Shown piece after piece: positions 9,137 through 18,062 of a stretch of 64,000 bases of DNA. The notes beneath the pieces were generated by a model that was given only the letters and a program-made list of their open reading frames with translations, did no database searches and was not told the origin of the DNA. The position numbers and the translations under genes were made by a program. Position 1 is the first letter of the stretch. Every line of letters begins with the position of its first letter. The stretch lies in contig JAEUUA010000004.1 of assembly GCA_016787755.1 (NCBI GenBank), positions 124,001-188,000 on the forward strand, read 5' to 3'. The stretch comes from Cyclobacteriaceae bacterium (lineage in GTDB: Bacteria; Bacteroidota; Bacteroidia; Cytophagales; Cyclobacteriaceae).

Positions 9137-9754
9137 ATGAAAAATTATAAAAACATATTTAGAAAAATAACTATTTCAATCACCTTAATTTCAATTGGAT
9201 TTCTGTCGGGATGCAACAGTAATGATCCTAAAAAGGAAGATACACCCGAGTTGATCACTAAAGCAACCCTGACATTTACGCCTATTGGTGGAGGATCTTC
9301 AGTGGTTGTTTCGGCTACCGATCCTGATGGAGACGGTGTGCAAGATATTGCTGTAGATGGAGATATTAATCTTGTAAGCGATACGGACTACACACTTACA
9401 ATTACCCTGATTAACGAATTGGCAGCTCCCACTGATCCTGCGTATGATATCTCTGCTGAGGTAGCAGAAGAGGGGGCTGAGCATATATTCTTCTTTGGCT
9501 GGACAAACAATGTGTTTTACAACCCAACCGGAAATGGAAATATTGACAATCGTAGTGATGGAATAAATTATAATGACTCCGATGAAAATGGCTTACCCAT
9601 CGGACTTAGCACAAACTGGAGCACGAGTGTAAATACCGCGTCCGGAAAATTTCGCGTTATACTCAAGCATCAACCCGACTTGAAATCTCCAACATCCACA
9701 TCAAGTGATGGTGAAACCGATCTTGATATCGAATTTGTTATTAATATACTGTAA
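9137..9754 (+). CDS. Lipoprotein partner of the TonB receptor
   Basis: A 205-residue lipoprotein. The ATG at 9137 is chosen because the signal peptide then runs cleanly to a lipobox LSGC with Cys26 as lipidation site; the open frame upstream only adds residues overlapping the receptor gene. The mature part is a beta-rich domain beginning TKATLTFTPIGGG. It has conserved-looking histidine motifs (AEHIFFFGW, ILKHQPDLKS) and two acidic stretches, DPDGDGVQD and NDSDENGLPIG. From memory this matches Bacteroidota proteins labelled type 1 periplasmic binding fold and found beside TonB receptors; I cannot confirm the label. It probably captures or hands over ligand at the outer membrane. Its stop is only nine bases from the stop of the convergent helicase gene. 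Confidence 0.7.
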   Translation: MKNYKNIFRKITISITLISIGFLSGCNSNDPKKEDTPELITKATLTFTPIGGGSSVVVSATDPDGDGVQDIAVDGDINLVSDTDYTLTITLINELAAPTDPAYDISAEVAEEGAEHIFFFGWTNNVFYNPTGNGNIDNRSDGINYNDSDENGLPIGLSTNWSTSVNTASGKFRVILKHQPDLKSPTSTSSDGETDLDIEFVINIL

Positions 9755-9763
9755 TACAATCAT

Positions 9764-12700
9764 TTAGCGGTTCATAAACTTACTGATCTCATTAAAAAAC
9801 TTATCTGGATCCTGCCAAAAGTTGCGACTATATACCCGAAGAAAAGGCCAATGCTTTAACTCCAATAAATGTGGAGTTAAAGCATGGTCTGCTTTCGCAC
9901 TTAAGCTTTGATGGTAGTAGGAATCATCGGTAAGAATAGCGCCAATGGTTCTATTATTAAGTCGAACCGTAAGATCATAGAATGGGAGTCTGTTCTCTTC
10001 TACCCGGTACTCAGCCCATTTGCCGCTAGCCCACTCTTTAATTTCTTCCTTCAGTCTCCCCGTAAATTTCTTAGCAGTTGATACTTGTTTAAAAGGCTCA
10101 TAGTGTCCTTTTGAAACATCTAACACAAACTGCAAGTAACTTTTCAAAAGTTTAGGACCGTTGTGCAATGTATCATCCACATGTAACTGATCGGGCATAA
10201 TGCTGGTGACCAGAATTATTTTTTCACGAGCCCGACTTACGGCCACATTCAATCTATTTTCTCCACCGGCTAAATTTAAACTACCAAAGTGTGCTGAAAC
10301 TTTTCCGTTTTTATCTGGTGCATAGCCCACGGAAAAGATGATGATATCACGTTCATCACCTTGCACATTTTCAATGTTCTTAACAAAAATGCTTTCTGGA
10401 ATTGTGCCCAGGGTTTTTTCAAGAACATCCATCACTAAATATTGCTGGGGTGCATTGAACGTAACAACACCAATTTCCTTGGCGGGATTTTCTTTTATTA
10501 ATTCAGTAACGAGACTTGCGATATGCTGAGCTTCTTTGGGGTTAGTATTGTTCTCCCAACTACCTTCAATTTTTTTATATAGCAGACAGGGTTCGTCATT
10601 GTTCATTTCCTTCATGTCTGGCAGCAGTTGCAAATTACCACCATAGAAATGCCGGTTGGAAAAATCAATTAACTCAAGGGACTTGCTTCTATAATGTCCT
10701 TGCAATTGAACATTCAGTAAGTATCGACTACTGAGTTCAAGTAAGGAATCAATTTCTGCATCCGGAAAAGTTTCATCTTCTTCCTGCCAACGCGATTGAT
10801 AGAAATCGCCAGGTTTTAATTGCATCGCATCACCCGCAATCACCGCTTGCTTGCCGCGATAGAGAGCAGGAATGCCACGTTCAGCAAAACATTGTGAAGC
10901 TTCATCGAAAATTACCAGATCAAAAAGTTCGGTCATTGGAAAGATTGCAGACACCGATTCGGGTGATGCTAACCAGCACGGGACGAGCTTAAAAATTTCC
11001 TCGTTAAATTCCGATATTAATTTTCGAATAGGCCATATCTTTTTTTTCTTTTTTATCTGATGAAGTAAATCGCGATAGGTGACCTGATTCTTGAGACGAT
11101 TGAAACTTAATTCGTCAATCACCTTTTCACGCGCACGCAATAAAATGATCTCTTCGCTGATACTATGTTTCTCATTTAAGAGGTCTCGCAATTCGTTTTC
11201 AAGCAACGTCATCTTACCGGAAGAAATCATTCGTAGCTCTGGGCTCTTGGCTTCAAGGTGATCAATCCATGCCAGACTTAAACTATTTACGAATAAATTC
11301 TTTAATGTATATTCATTCCAGTTCTTCTCCTGGTCATGAAGTTTATGTATGATGGAGAGCTCATCAGCTGAAAAACTTTCAGTTAGTCGATCGAATTCAC
11401 ACAGCGCATCAAAATCTTCTTTCAAACTATCTGTAACGCGTTGAGCAAAGCCTGGTTGTTGTGTAATCGAGTTAATTTGTGTAGGCGTAAGATAATGTAA
11501 CCACGAGTCTTTAAGTTCTGGTAAATCAAAAATAAGATTGAAAAGAAGGTCAATCTTATTTATAAAATCAGACAAGGAAAGACCTGCTGGGTCAATGATA
11601 TTTTTTAGCCCACGAATGCTGTTGAAGTTTAGCTTGGCTTCAATAGCAAAATGCTGGTCGGCAAACCATTGAATAAAATCTTTTTGATTGAGTGTTTCGG
11701 GTACTCGTTTGAGCCAAAGTTTGGCTTTTAGTTTTGAAAGATTATGTTCGAGGTTCAATCGATTATCAAGTTTCCGCTCTAGAATCTTAAATCCTTGCTT
11801 ATTGTTTTCAATATTATTAAGCACCAATGTACGCTTAATCAAGTACTTGTCTTTCGAAAACAATTCCCATCGTACCAAGCCGAAAAGACTCTTTCGAGCT
11901 TTCATACTTCGATACAATGCTTTTTGCAAACTGCCTAGTTGTACCGATGGAGTGAACATTTCAGGGCCTTCTTCCTCATAGCAACTCATTAGATTTTTCT
12001 CTACATTAGAAAGCCACAAAGCGCTGGTTTCTTCATCCGTTTCGGCCGCCATGTTTTGGAAATAGAAGTAGGAATCTTTGTGATCGAGCAATGATTTAAT
12101 TTCCTTCAATTCATGCTCACATGCTGTCAATGCTTCATATTGTTCCCAATCAAGGCGTGTGTTAAAATGCTTTATTAAGGATTCCGATAAAGTCGTGAAG
12201 AAATTAGTTATTTCCTGAATGGCCTTTTTTATTTGAGGCTGATCGGCAGCGGAGTAGCTGCTAAACGATTTTCGATCCTTCCAGGGATAGTCGGTTCGCT
12301 TAAACGTAACTGCATAGTGTGCGTAGCTGCTAAGCTTTCTTGTAAAATCCTGAATAGCATCAAACTTAAAATGCTGAAATTCCTGTTTTAGATTTATTAT
12401 TGCTTCGCCCGGATTTGATTGTAAATAAAGTTGTTTAACCGTGGTGCCACATTCGCTTGTGTTAAAGAGTGCCTGTTTGAAGGATTCCAATTCTTCCGAG
12501 ATATGATCGATGCGATGACTTATCTGTAAGAATTTTCGCTCTAATTGTATAGAGTCTAAACTAATGTTCCGCGATTTATATTCATCAACGCGCTCAATTT
12601 GTCGAGCCATTTTCTGATAGATTTCTCGTCTGTCATTTTTAAAATCATGAACCAACGCGAGATAATCACTTAGTTGATGGGATTTAAGCCGGTTATAGAC

Positions 12701-13768
12701 CACGTCCAGGGCTGCTCGTTTTTGAGAAACAACCAGCACTCTTTTTCCAGTTGCAATGGCATCGCCAATCAGGTTGGCAATGAGTTGCGACTTACCCGTG
12801 CCGGGTGGACCCTGCACAACCAGTGAATAACCAAGCTTGGCAGCCTTAAAAGCATTTTCTTGCCAAACATCTTGGGGGAAAACAGTATATACTTTTTCTT
12901 CTTTTACTTTGTTCAGAAAATTTGTTTTGTTGTCTTTTGCCTCTACGGATCGTTGCTGAAAGAAATTTTCAAGATCCTGAATATCTTCTTTTTCTAACAA
13001 GTGCAAATAATCTGGAACCAAAAAGGAGCCTGCTTGCGGGAAAATTCCCAAAACAGCTTTGGGATATAGTTTCAACTCACCGTTTTTTAGTCCCTCTGCA
13101 AACTCTTCCTTCTTCAGGTTTACAAAAGGGGTAAGTTCATCGCGGTAATTATCTGGATTGAAATGGATCTCCAGGCCACTCTTTTGGAGCATGTGATAAA
13201 TGCTTGTTTTAAAGGCGGTGCTTTCGCGATCAATCTCTTCAAAAGTTTCTTCAAGCAGCTCATCGTTAGCTTTTACTTCATTATAATATGCAAATGCCAG
13301 CAGAAATGACTTATTGAATGTAATGCCTGCGTCCTCGCGTGGCTCCAGTATCCATTGATTGTTTCGGGTTTTTAGAGAAACGGGAAAGAACAGGAGTGGA
13401 CATCGCACTAATGTACCATCATTAAATTTCCCCTGAACAACCGGCCAGCCCACATGCAAATCTTTCGAGCCTCGTTCGCTAAAAATAAACTGATCGGTAC
13501 GCTGTATTTTTTTTAGTTTATTACTTGCCTCGTTAGATACTTCCATACGAGTATCAAGGATCGGGCAAATCAATTTGGGCGTTTCAGCAATCAATGCCTG
13601 GATAATAGAAAATGCATTCTCTCCATTTAACTGACTCAGTTCCTGTAGGTCTATGAATTGATCAGCAGTTAATCGCGGTAAAAAAAGAGAACGATTATTA
13701 CCTGAGAGATTTGTAAGTCTTCGCAAGTAGGTGGTTAATAGTTTTTTTGTTTGAGTAGGATCAGACAC
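9764..13768 (-). CDS. Very large SF1 helicase with degenerate nuclease-like C-terminus
   Basis: A 1334-residue DNA2/NAM7-class superfamily 1 helicase. Residues 1-300 form an N-terminal region typical of DUF4011-type helicases. Walker A is GPPGTGKSQ near residue 320, Walker B/motif II DEAS near 950, and motif III GDAMQLKPGDF follows. GHYRSKS lies near 1027, VQGDERDIIIFS after it, and motif VI NVAVSRAREK near 1180. A long helical insertion (about 375-930) separates the two halves of the ATPase. The last 100 residues resemble the MTES_1575-type endonuclease fold (YDLTVRL, YYHQSLSAKADH, RVYSRNFWQDP), but the usual acidic catalytic residue before DG is hydrophobic here. It is one base from the upstream HhH gene, so co-transcription is likely. 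Relatives include repair and antiphage helicases; the role here is unknown. Confidence 0.85.
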   Translation of the reverse strand: MSDPTQTKKLLTTYLRRLTNLSGNNRSLFLPRLTADQFIDLQELSQLNGENAFSIIQALIAETPKLICPILDTRMEVSNEASNKLKKIQRTDQFIFSERGSKDLHVGWPVVQGKFNDGTLVRCPLLFFPVSLKTRNNQWILEPREDAGITFNKSFLLAFAYYNEVKANDELLEETFEEIDRESTAFKTSIYHMLQKSGLEIHFNPDNYRDELTPFVNLKKEEFAEGLKNGELKLYPKAVLGIFPQAGSFLVPDYLHLLEKEDIQDLENFFQQRSVEAKDNKTNFLNKVKEEKVYTVFPQDVWQENAFKAAKLGYSLVVQGPPGTGKSQLIANLIGDAIATGKRVLVVSQKRAALDVVYNRLKSHQLSDYLALVHDFKNDRREIYQKMARQIERVDEYKSRNISLDSIQLERKFLQISHRIDHISEELESFKQALFNTSECGTTVKQLYLQSNPGEAIINLKQEFQHFKFDAIQDFTRKLSSYAHYAVTFKRTDYPWKDRKSFSSYSAADQPQIKKAIQEITNFFTTLSESLIKHFNTRLDWEQYEALTACEHELKEIKSLLDHKDSYFYFQNMAAETDEETSALWLSNVEKNLMSCYEEEGPEMFTPSVQLGSLQKALYRSMKARKSLFGLVRWELFSKDKYLIKRTLVLNNIENNKQGFKILERKLDNRLNLEHNLSKLKAKLWLKRVPETLNQKDFIQWFADQHFAIEAKLNFNSIRGLKNIIDPAGLSLSDFINKIDLLFNLIFDLPELKDSWLHYLTPTQINSITQQPGFAQRVTDSLKEDFDALCEFDRLTESFSADELSIIHKLHDQEKNWNEYTLKNLFVNSLSLAWIDHLEAKSPELRMISSGKMTLLENELRDLLNEKHSISEEIILLRAREKVIDELSFNRLKNQVTYRDLLHQIKKKKKIWPIRKLISEFNEEIFKLVPCWLASPESVSAIFPMTELFDLVIFDEASQCFAERGIPALYRGKQAVIAGDAMQLKPGDFYQSRWQEEDETFPDAEIDSLLELSSRYLLNVQLQGHYRSKSLELIDFSNRHFYGGNLQLLPDMKEMNNDEPCLLYKKIEGSWENNTNPKEAQHIASLVTELIKENPAKEIGVVTFNAPQQYLVMDVLEKTLGTIPESIFVKNIENVQGDERDIIIFSVGYAPDKNGKVSAHFGSLNLAGGENRLNVAVSRAREKIILVTSIMPDQLHVDDTLHNGPKLLKSYLQFVLDVSKGHYEPFKQVSTAKKFTGRLKEEIKEWASGKWAEYRVEENRLPFYDLTVRLNNRTIGAILTDDSYYHQSLSAKADHALTPHLLELKHWPFLRVYSRNFWQDPDKFFNEISKFMNR

Positions 13769-13769
13769 G

Positions 13770-14669
13770 CTATGGATTTAGGGTAAGATAGGGCTTTATT
13801 TTAGTATAGAACACTTCATCTACCAGGGCTATTTTTGTAAGGTCTTGCAAAGAGGTAAAGTTGCCGTGTTGAAAACGATAAGCGGCAATAGCCTTCGCTA
13901 ATTTATTGCTAATGTACGGGTGAGCAGCCAATTCTTTATCCGTAGCTGAATTAATAGCTATTTGGACGAGTTGAAAATCTGTACTAACAAATGCCTTTTC
14001 GTTTAACTCAGATACCACTATGGAATCTAATCCATACACTTCGTGCAGCTGATTCATGGAAATAAAACCGCCCAACGCATTTCTGTATTTGATGATTCGT
14101 TGTGAAAGCTTGCTACCAATACCGTAGATGCGAATTAACTGAGTAGTATCGGCCAGATTAAGATCGAATTTTTCTTTTGAGGGAGAAAACTGTTTCTTAT
14201 CACTCAGAGTTGTTTGAAAAGTCTTTGTTGGGGTTTCAATTGGAAGATCAATGAACGGATACAATCGCGCATAAAGTGCGGAGTCCATTCCGTAAAGTTT
14301 CATTAGATCAGATTTAATAACAAATCGTCCGTTCTTCGATCGGTAATTTTCGATTCGGTTTGCCAGATTTGAAGGGAATCCAAGATTTGTCAAGTCTTCT
14401 TCGGTTGCAATGTTGGGATTGAACTTAAATAATTGGATTTCAATTTCATTAACGCTATCCTTTTTTTCTCCCCACTTCCAATGCGCCAGTAGACTGTCTA
14501 ACTCCTGATTTTCTTTTGTAAAATCTCTTTTCTGACCGGCTTTCCACCAACGATAGGAAGGAGTGATGAACAGGCTAAACACCAAAAGTGGCAGTAAAAT
14601 CAAGAAGCCACGAGTCTCCCTTCGCGAGAGCCCAAAAAATGCCCTGATCCTAGCCATTAGTCGATTCAT
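13770..14669 (-). CDS. ComEA-like helix-hairpin-helix membrane protein
   Basis: A 299-residue protein with a basic N-terminus, one transmembrane helix (about residues 22-40) and three helix-hairpin-helix modules: FNPNIATEEDLTNLGF, FDLNLADTTQLIRIYGIG and IAINSATDKELAAHPYIS. Each is followed by a second half such as LAKAIAAYRFQHG or LSQRIIKYRNALG. The repeated pattern is that of ComEA-type double-stranded-DNA-binding domains, held at the envelope by the helix. The ATG at 14669 is preferred over a TTG six codons upstream. Known ComEA proteins pull DNA through the envelope during transformation; multi-HhH versions like this are common in Bacteroidota and not well studied. It sits between the amidoligase genes and the helicase, with gaps of 32 bp and 1 bp. 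Confidence 0.82.
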   Translation of the reverse strand: MNRLMARIRAFFGLSRRETRGFLILLPLLVFSLFITPSYRWWKAGQKRDFTKENQELDSLLAHWKWGEKKDSVNEIEIQLFKFNPNIATEEDLTNLGFPSNLANRIENYRSKNGRFVIKSDLMKLYGMDSALYARLYPFIDLPIETPTKTFQTTLSDKKQFSPSKEKFDLNLADTTQLIRIYGIGSKLSQRIIKYRNALGGFISMNQLHEVYGLDSIVVSELNEKAFVSTDFQLVQIAINSATDKELAAHPYISNKLAKAIAAYRFQHGNFTSLQDLTKIALVDEVFYTKIKPYLTLNP

Positions 14670-14701
14670 GTAAAAGAAAATTAACAAAAATATTTGAATG
14701 A

Positions 14702-15379
14702 CTATTTCACGACTGTTTGAATTGAGGCAAGAATTTTATCCTGAATCGTTGAAAGATCAGTAGTATACTTTTGACTGACCTCTAATTCAATTCCGGCATA
14801 TTGATTCAGCGCAAATTGTTTTCTTAACTCAGTCGTAAATCCATCATCAGTGCCTTTGTATGGCTCGTTAAGTTTTATTTTCATACCAGGCAGACAGGTT
14901 TCAAGTGCTTCTTTTAAATGAAGACTAAATGTATGCTCAAGGGTTTGATCGGGGTCATAAAGAATTCCAATATCTACAGGTCGCTCAACTCCATTCCAAA
15001 TAGGTGTAAAAGAATGAATGGATAAATGTAGAACTGATTTCGGAGCAGTATTCAGAAATTCTCTAACCTGAATTCGGTAAGGGTGATAAATTATTTCAAT
15101 CAGCTTTGCCTTTTCAGCATTGGAAAGTTTGGATGAGTAATCAGAAAATAACTGTGAATTATCAAGTGAGCGGTTAGCTTCTATAAGTAATCTTGTAGTA
15201 TGGCAACCATACAACGGAACGTTTAATTGAGTGGAAAGAAATTGTGCCAGGTTCCAGGCCCCCAGATCCCAACCCCAATGAGTTTTTAAAACTTCTGGAT
15301 TTTGGTCAAATAAATATTGATAGTGATCGGGCACCATGTTGCCAGCATGTTCACAGCTCAGGATAACTGAATTAAACAT
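14702..15379 (-). CDS. N-formylglutamate amidohydrolase-like protein
   Basis: A 225-residue protein of the N-formylglutamate deformylase family. Members are zinc hydrolases acting on N-acylated glutamate, although in many genomes they are not linked to histidine degradation. Motifs visible in order are SCEHAGNMVP, HWGWDLGAWNLA, RLLIEANRS, HLSIHSFTP, DIGILYD and GIELEVSQKY; together they provide the histidine and acidic residues expected for zinc binding. There is no signal peptide, so it is cytoplasmic. It starts two bases after the GCS2-like ligase stop. No hut genes are nearby, so I infer the substrate is the gamma-glutamyl or acyl product of the neighbouring ligases rather than formylglutamate. 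Confidence 0.8.
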   Translation of the reverse strand: MFNSVILSCEHAGNMVPDHYQYLFDQNPEVLKTHWGWDLGAWNLAQFLSTQLNVPLYGCHTTRLLIEANRSLDNSQLFSDYSSKLSNAEKAKLIEIIYHPYRIQVREFLNTAPKSVLHLSIHSFTPIWNGVERPVDIGILYDPDQTLEHTFSLHLKEALETCLPGMKIKLNEPYKGTDDGFTTELRKQFALNQYAGIELEVSQKYTTDLSTIQDKILASIQTVVK

Positions 15380-15381
15380 AA

Positions 15382-16617
15382 TTAGGGAATGAATAATTTA
15401 TTTTCCTTCAGGCAAGTACTTAATTGATAATACACTTTCTTAATGCCAGGTTCCGAAACATCCGCGCCAAGCGCTTGAATAATTCGTTCTGACAAAGACC
15501 CATGGGAAATGATTGTGTTAATTATTTCTCGATTTGCTTTTTGATAAGGAGTTGTTGTCGGAATTTTTTCTAAAAGCTCACTCCAAATCTCCTTTATGCT
15601 GACTGTTGATTTTATTCCGAATGTTCCGAGGTAACTTAAATCATTAACCTGTGTTGCAAAACCTGTAACTGCAGCCTGATTGAATATAGTAGCCAGAACT
15701 TCTGTATCCATCTTCTTTTGCTCTGTAAGGGAAATTAATTTTTCATCAACAAACAATTTCAAGATTTCAATTACGGTATTTACGATGGCCATATCCGCAG
15801 CTGCGCATTCCTGAATATCCATCACCCGAATTTCAACAGACCCTCGATCAAACCGTGCCATCGCCCCACGCGAGTTTACCCAAATAGGGTCAAGGATAGT
15901 CTCTGGATCGTGCGGTGCAATCGCTTCGGCAATGGGTAAGTAAACCTGATTTTTGTATTCGTCATGCGAATAGATGTTCTCAGGAATTATCCTTCCCGTG
16001 ATTATGGGGATGTTGGCTTGATTTGTTTTATAATAGTGTAGACGCGTGTCCAGCATTCCTGATAACTTTCCATCTAACAAGGGTGAGCTTGCGCAGAGAG
16101 CAGGCAACAAAGGAAGTATCAATCGGCAAGCAGCGTGGAGTTTGGCAAACTCTTCATCTCCTTGGAAGGGTAAATTCAAATGAGTGCTTTGCAGGTTCGA
16201 CCAACCATGCCCTTTTGAATTAAAAATTTTATCGTAGAGGGAGTATACCTCATTATTATCATGCGGCCAGAGCTTTGTATCCGAAAAGGGATTCATTAAT
16301 GGATGCGCAGCCGAAGGAAGGAGCATAGCATTCCATTTCGAGAGTATTCCGTTAATGCGTGCAATATTCTTTTCAAACTCTTTCTCCAGTGTTTCCAGAT
16401 CTAATTCGGGCTTCGTAGATTTGATTTCGATTACATGCATTACCAGCTCGTTGCTCCAGGTAACAATTCCATTTTCAAAATCGCTACCAATGACACCTAG
16501 CTCATATTTCAGTAATTCATCGGCAAGAGGTTTTACCTGCAGCGAATCTTTATCAACAATCATATATTCCAATTCAATGCCGAAGCACTGAAAGAGAGGA
16601 TACGTAGATGCACTCAT
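15382..16617 (-). CDS. GCS2-family carboxylate-amine ligase
   Basis: A 411-residue glutamate-cysteine-ligase-like enzyme of the GCS2 (COG2170-type) family. These ATP-dependent ligases share the glutamine-synthetase fold and join a carboxylate, often glutamate, to an amine. The N-terminal FGIELEYMIVD supplies metal-binding glutamates, followed by GWSNLQSTHLNLPF (about residue 140) and MDTEVLATIF (about 305). RFDRGSVEIRVMDIQE near residue 255 matches the family's second acidic/arginine motif. It overlaps the ATP-grasp gene by four bases (ATGA), so the two are translationally coupled. True glutathione synthesis is not implied: no gshB is present and the adjacent ATP-grasp is the RLAN type. The product is unknown. 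Confidence 0.85.
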   Translation of the reverse strand: MSASTYPLFQCFGIELEYMIVDKDSLQVKPLADELLKYELGVIGSDFENGIVTWSNELVMHVIEIKSTKPELDLETLEKEFEKNIARINGILSKWNAMLLPSAAHPLMNPFSDTKLWPHDNNEVYSLYDKIFNSKGHGWSNLQSTHLNLPFQGDEEFAKLHAACRLILPLLPALCASSPLLDGKLSGMLDTRLHYYKTNQANIPIITGRIIPENIYSHDEYKNQVYLPIAEAIAPHDPETILDPIWVNSRGAMARFDRGSVEIRVMDIQECAAADMAIVNTVIEILKLFVDEKLISLTEQKKMDTEVLATIFNQAAVTGFATQVNDLSYLGTFGIKSTVSIKEIWSELLEKIPTTTPYQKANREIINTIISHGSLSERIIQALGADVSEPGIKKVYYQLSTCLKENKLFIP

Positions 16618-18059
16618 TTGATCGCCTTGATTTTAGTGAGAAAAACTTCCATGATAATTTCGTAGAGCCGCTCTTTTAAGATTTTGTCTTCAATGCCAGC
16701 ATCAATATTTGGGTTGTCATTGATCTCTATCACATAAAACTTTCCATCAATCTCCTTCATATCGACCCCGTACAAACTTTTCCCAATTAATGCGGTTGCT
16801 TTCAGGGCGGTTTTCAATAAACCCGATGGAGCCTGATCGACAGGTATGCTTTCAACATCGCCCTCCTGGGATTGCTTTTTGGCGCTCCAGTTTACGATTT
16901 GCCAATGCTTGGTAGCCATAAAGTATTTACACACATAAATTACCTGGCCATCAATAATGCCCACGCGCCAATCAAAGGAAGTAGGTAAAAACTCTTGGGC
17001 AATCAACAAGTCCGATTTTTCAAACATGCTTTCTCTCACTTTTTCAAATTCTTTTAGAGAATTGATTTTGAAAACTCCTTTTGAGAAGGCTCCATCAGGT
17101 TGTTTGAGGATGAAGGGGAAACCCATTTTGCTTTCCAGTTGATCACAATTGTCCTCTGTAATTACAAATGCTTTTGGTGTTGAGATTTTATTGGAAGTCA
17201 GCAATTCGTGCAGATAGACTTTGTTAGTACACTTTAAGATTGATTCAGGATCATCAATTACCACTAGCCCTAATGACTCTGCTTTTTTGGCAAATCGGAA
17301 GGTATGATGATTTACATTGGTGGTTTCACGGATGAAAAGCGCATCGTATTGGATGATTTGATCAAAATCATTTTTGGTAATAAACTCTGTGTTGAATCCG
17401 GCTTCCAGGGCAGCTCGATAGAAACGTTTTAAGGCTCTGTCATCAGAGGGAGGATTATCATCATCTGGATTGACTAGAATGGCTAAATCATATTTCTTTT
17501 TATCGGGTCTGAAATCACGTTTGCGTAAAAGATAACGCTCCAGACCTTGTACAAGAATCGGTTTATCTTCATCGGGCACCTCACTTAAACTGATTGGTCT
17601 GATTTTTCGCAGCGACCATTTTGTTTTTTTAGAAAACACGGCTCGTAATGACGGTGTTTGAACCATCTGAAAAAGTTGTAAGCCCAAGCGGTTAAAGGTT
17701 TCTGATTTCGTAAAACCGAAATAAATGTTGAATTCAATTCGATCTCCAATTTCATTTTTAAAAGTACTTTGAATTAACTCATCGAAATCGAGCGAATCAT
17801 CTCGTAAAATTGATGGAAACCGTAAGTCTTGAATCGTGGAAACTTCAGGCAGTACTTTATGTCCGCGAGCTTCAGCCAGCAGGGAAACATAATACCCTTC
17901 ACTTTGATATTGATATGACTTACAAAGGTTGAGTACTTTTAAATTTTTGGTATTCTGAAATGCTGCGTCAGTAATATAGCGTTCCGGTGAGATCACGTCT
18001 ACATCATCCAAACTAAATTTCCAACGTTCCGGTTTGTCGACTACTATCAATTTTGGCAT
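16614..18059 (-). CDS. RimK-like ATP-grasp ligase with RLAN domain
   Basis: A 481-residue ligase. Residues 1 to about 200 match the RLAN (RimK-like ATP-grasp N-terminal) domain, with LCKSYQYQSEGYYVSLLAEARGHK near residue 47. The rest is an ATP-grasp domain: FPFILKQPDGAFSKGVFKI (about 315) for ATP binding, AQEFLPTSFDWRVGIIDG and, near the end, GVDMKEIDGKFYVIEINDNPN with the metal-binding glutamate and asparagine. ATP-grasp enzymes form amide bonds through an acyl-phosphate. RLAN-ATP-grasp genes beside GCS2 ligases and papain-like peptidases were predicted by comparative genomics (Iyer, Aravind and colleagues on amidoligases, from memory) to build unknown peptides or peptide tags. It lies three bases after the C39-like gene and overlaps the GCS2 gene. 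Confidence 0.87.
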   Translation of the reverse strand: MPKLIVVDKPERWKFSLDDVDVISPERYITDAAFQNTKNLKVLNLCKSYQYQSEGYYVSLLAEARGHKVLPEVSTIQDLRFPSILRDDSLDFDELIQSTFKNEIGDRIEFNIYFGFTKSETFNRLGLQLFQMVQTPSLRAVFSKKTKWSLRKIRPISLSEVPDEDKPILVQGLERYLLRKRDFRPDKKKYDLAILVNPDDDNPPSDDRALKRFYRAALEAGFNTEFITKNDFDQIIQYDALFIRETTNVNHHTFRFAKKAESLGLVVIDDPESILKCTNKVYLHELLTSNKISTPKAFVITEDNCDQLESKMGFPFILKQPDGAFSKGVFKINSLKEFEKVRESMFEKSDLLIAQEFLPTSFDWRVGIIDGQVIYVCKYFMATKHWQIVNWSAKKQSQEGDVESIPVDQAPSGLLKTALKATALIGKSLYGVDMKEIDGKFYVIEINDNPNIDAGIEDKILKERLYEIIMEVFLTKIKAIK

Positions 18060-18062
18060 GAC

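Noticed and set aside
15382..18059. Reading the GCS2 and ATP-grasp genes as a glutathione pathway
   Set aside because: The ATP-grasp has an RLAN domain instead of the GshB plan, and a C39-like peptidase and deformylase-like enzyme accompany it.
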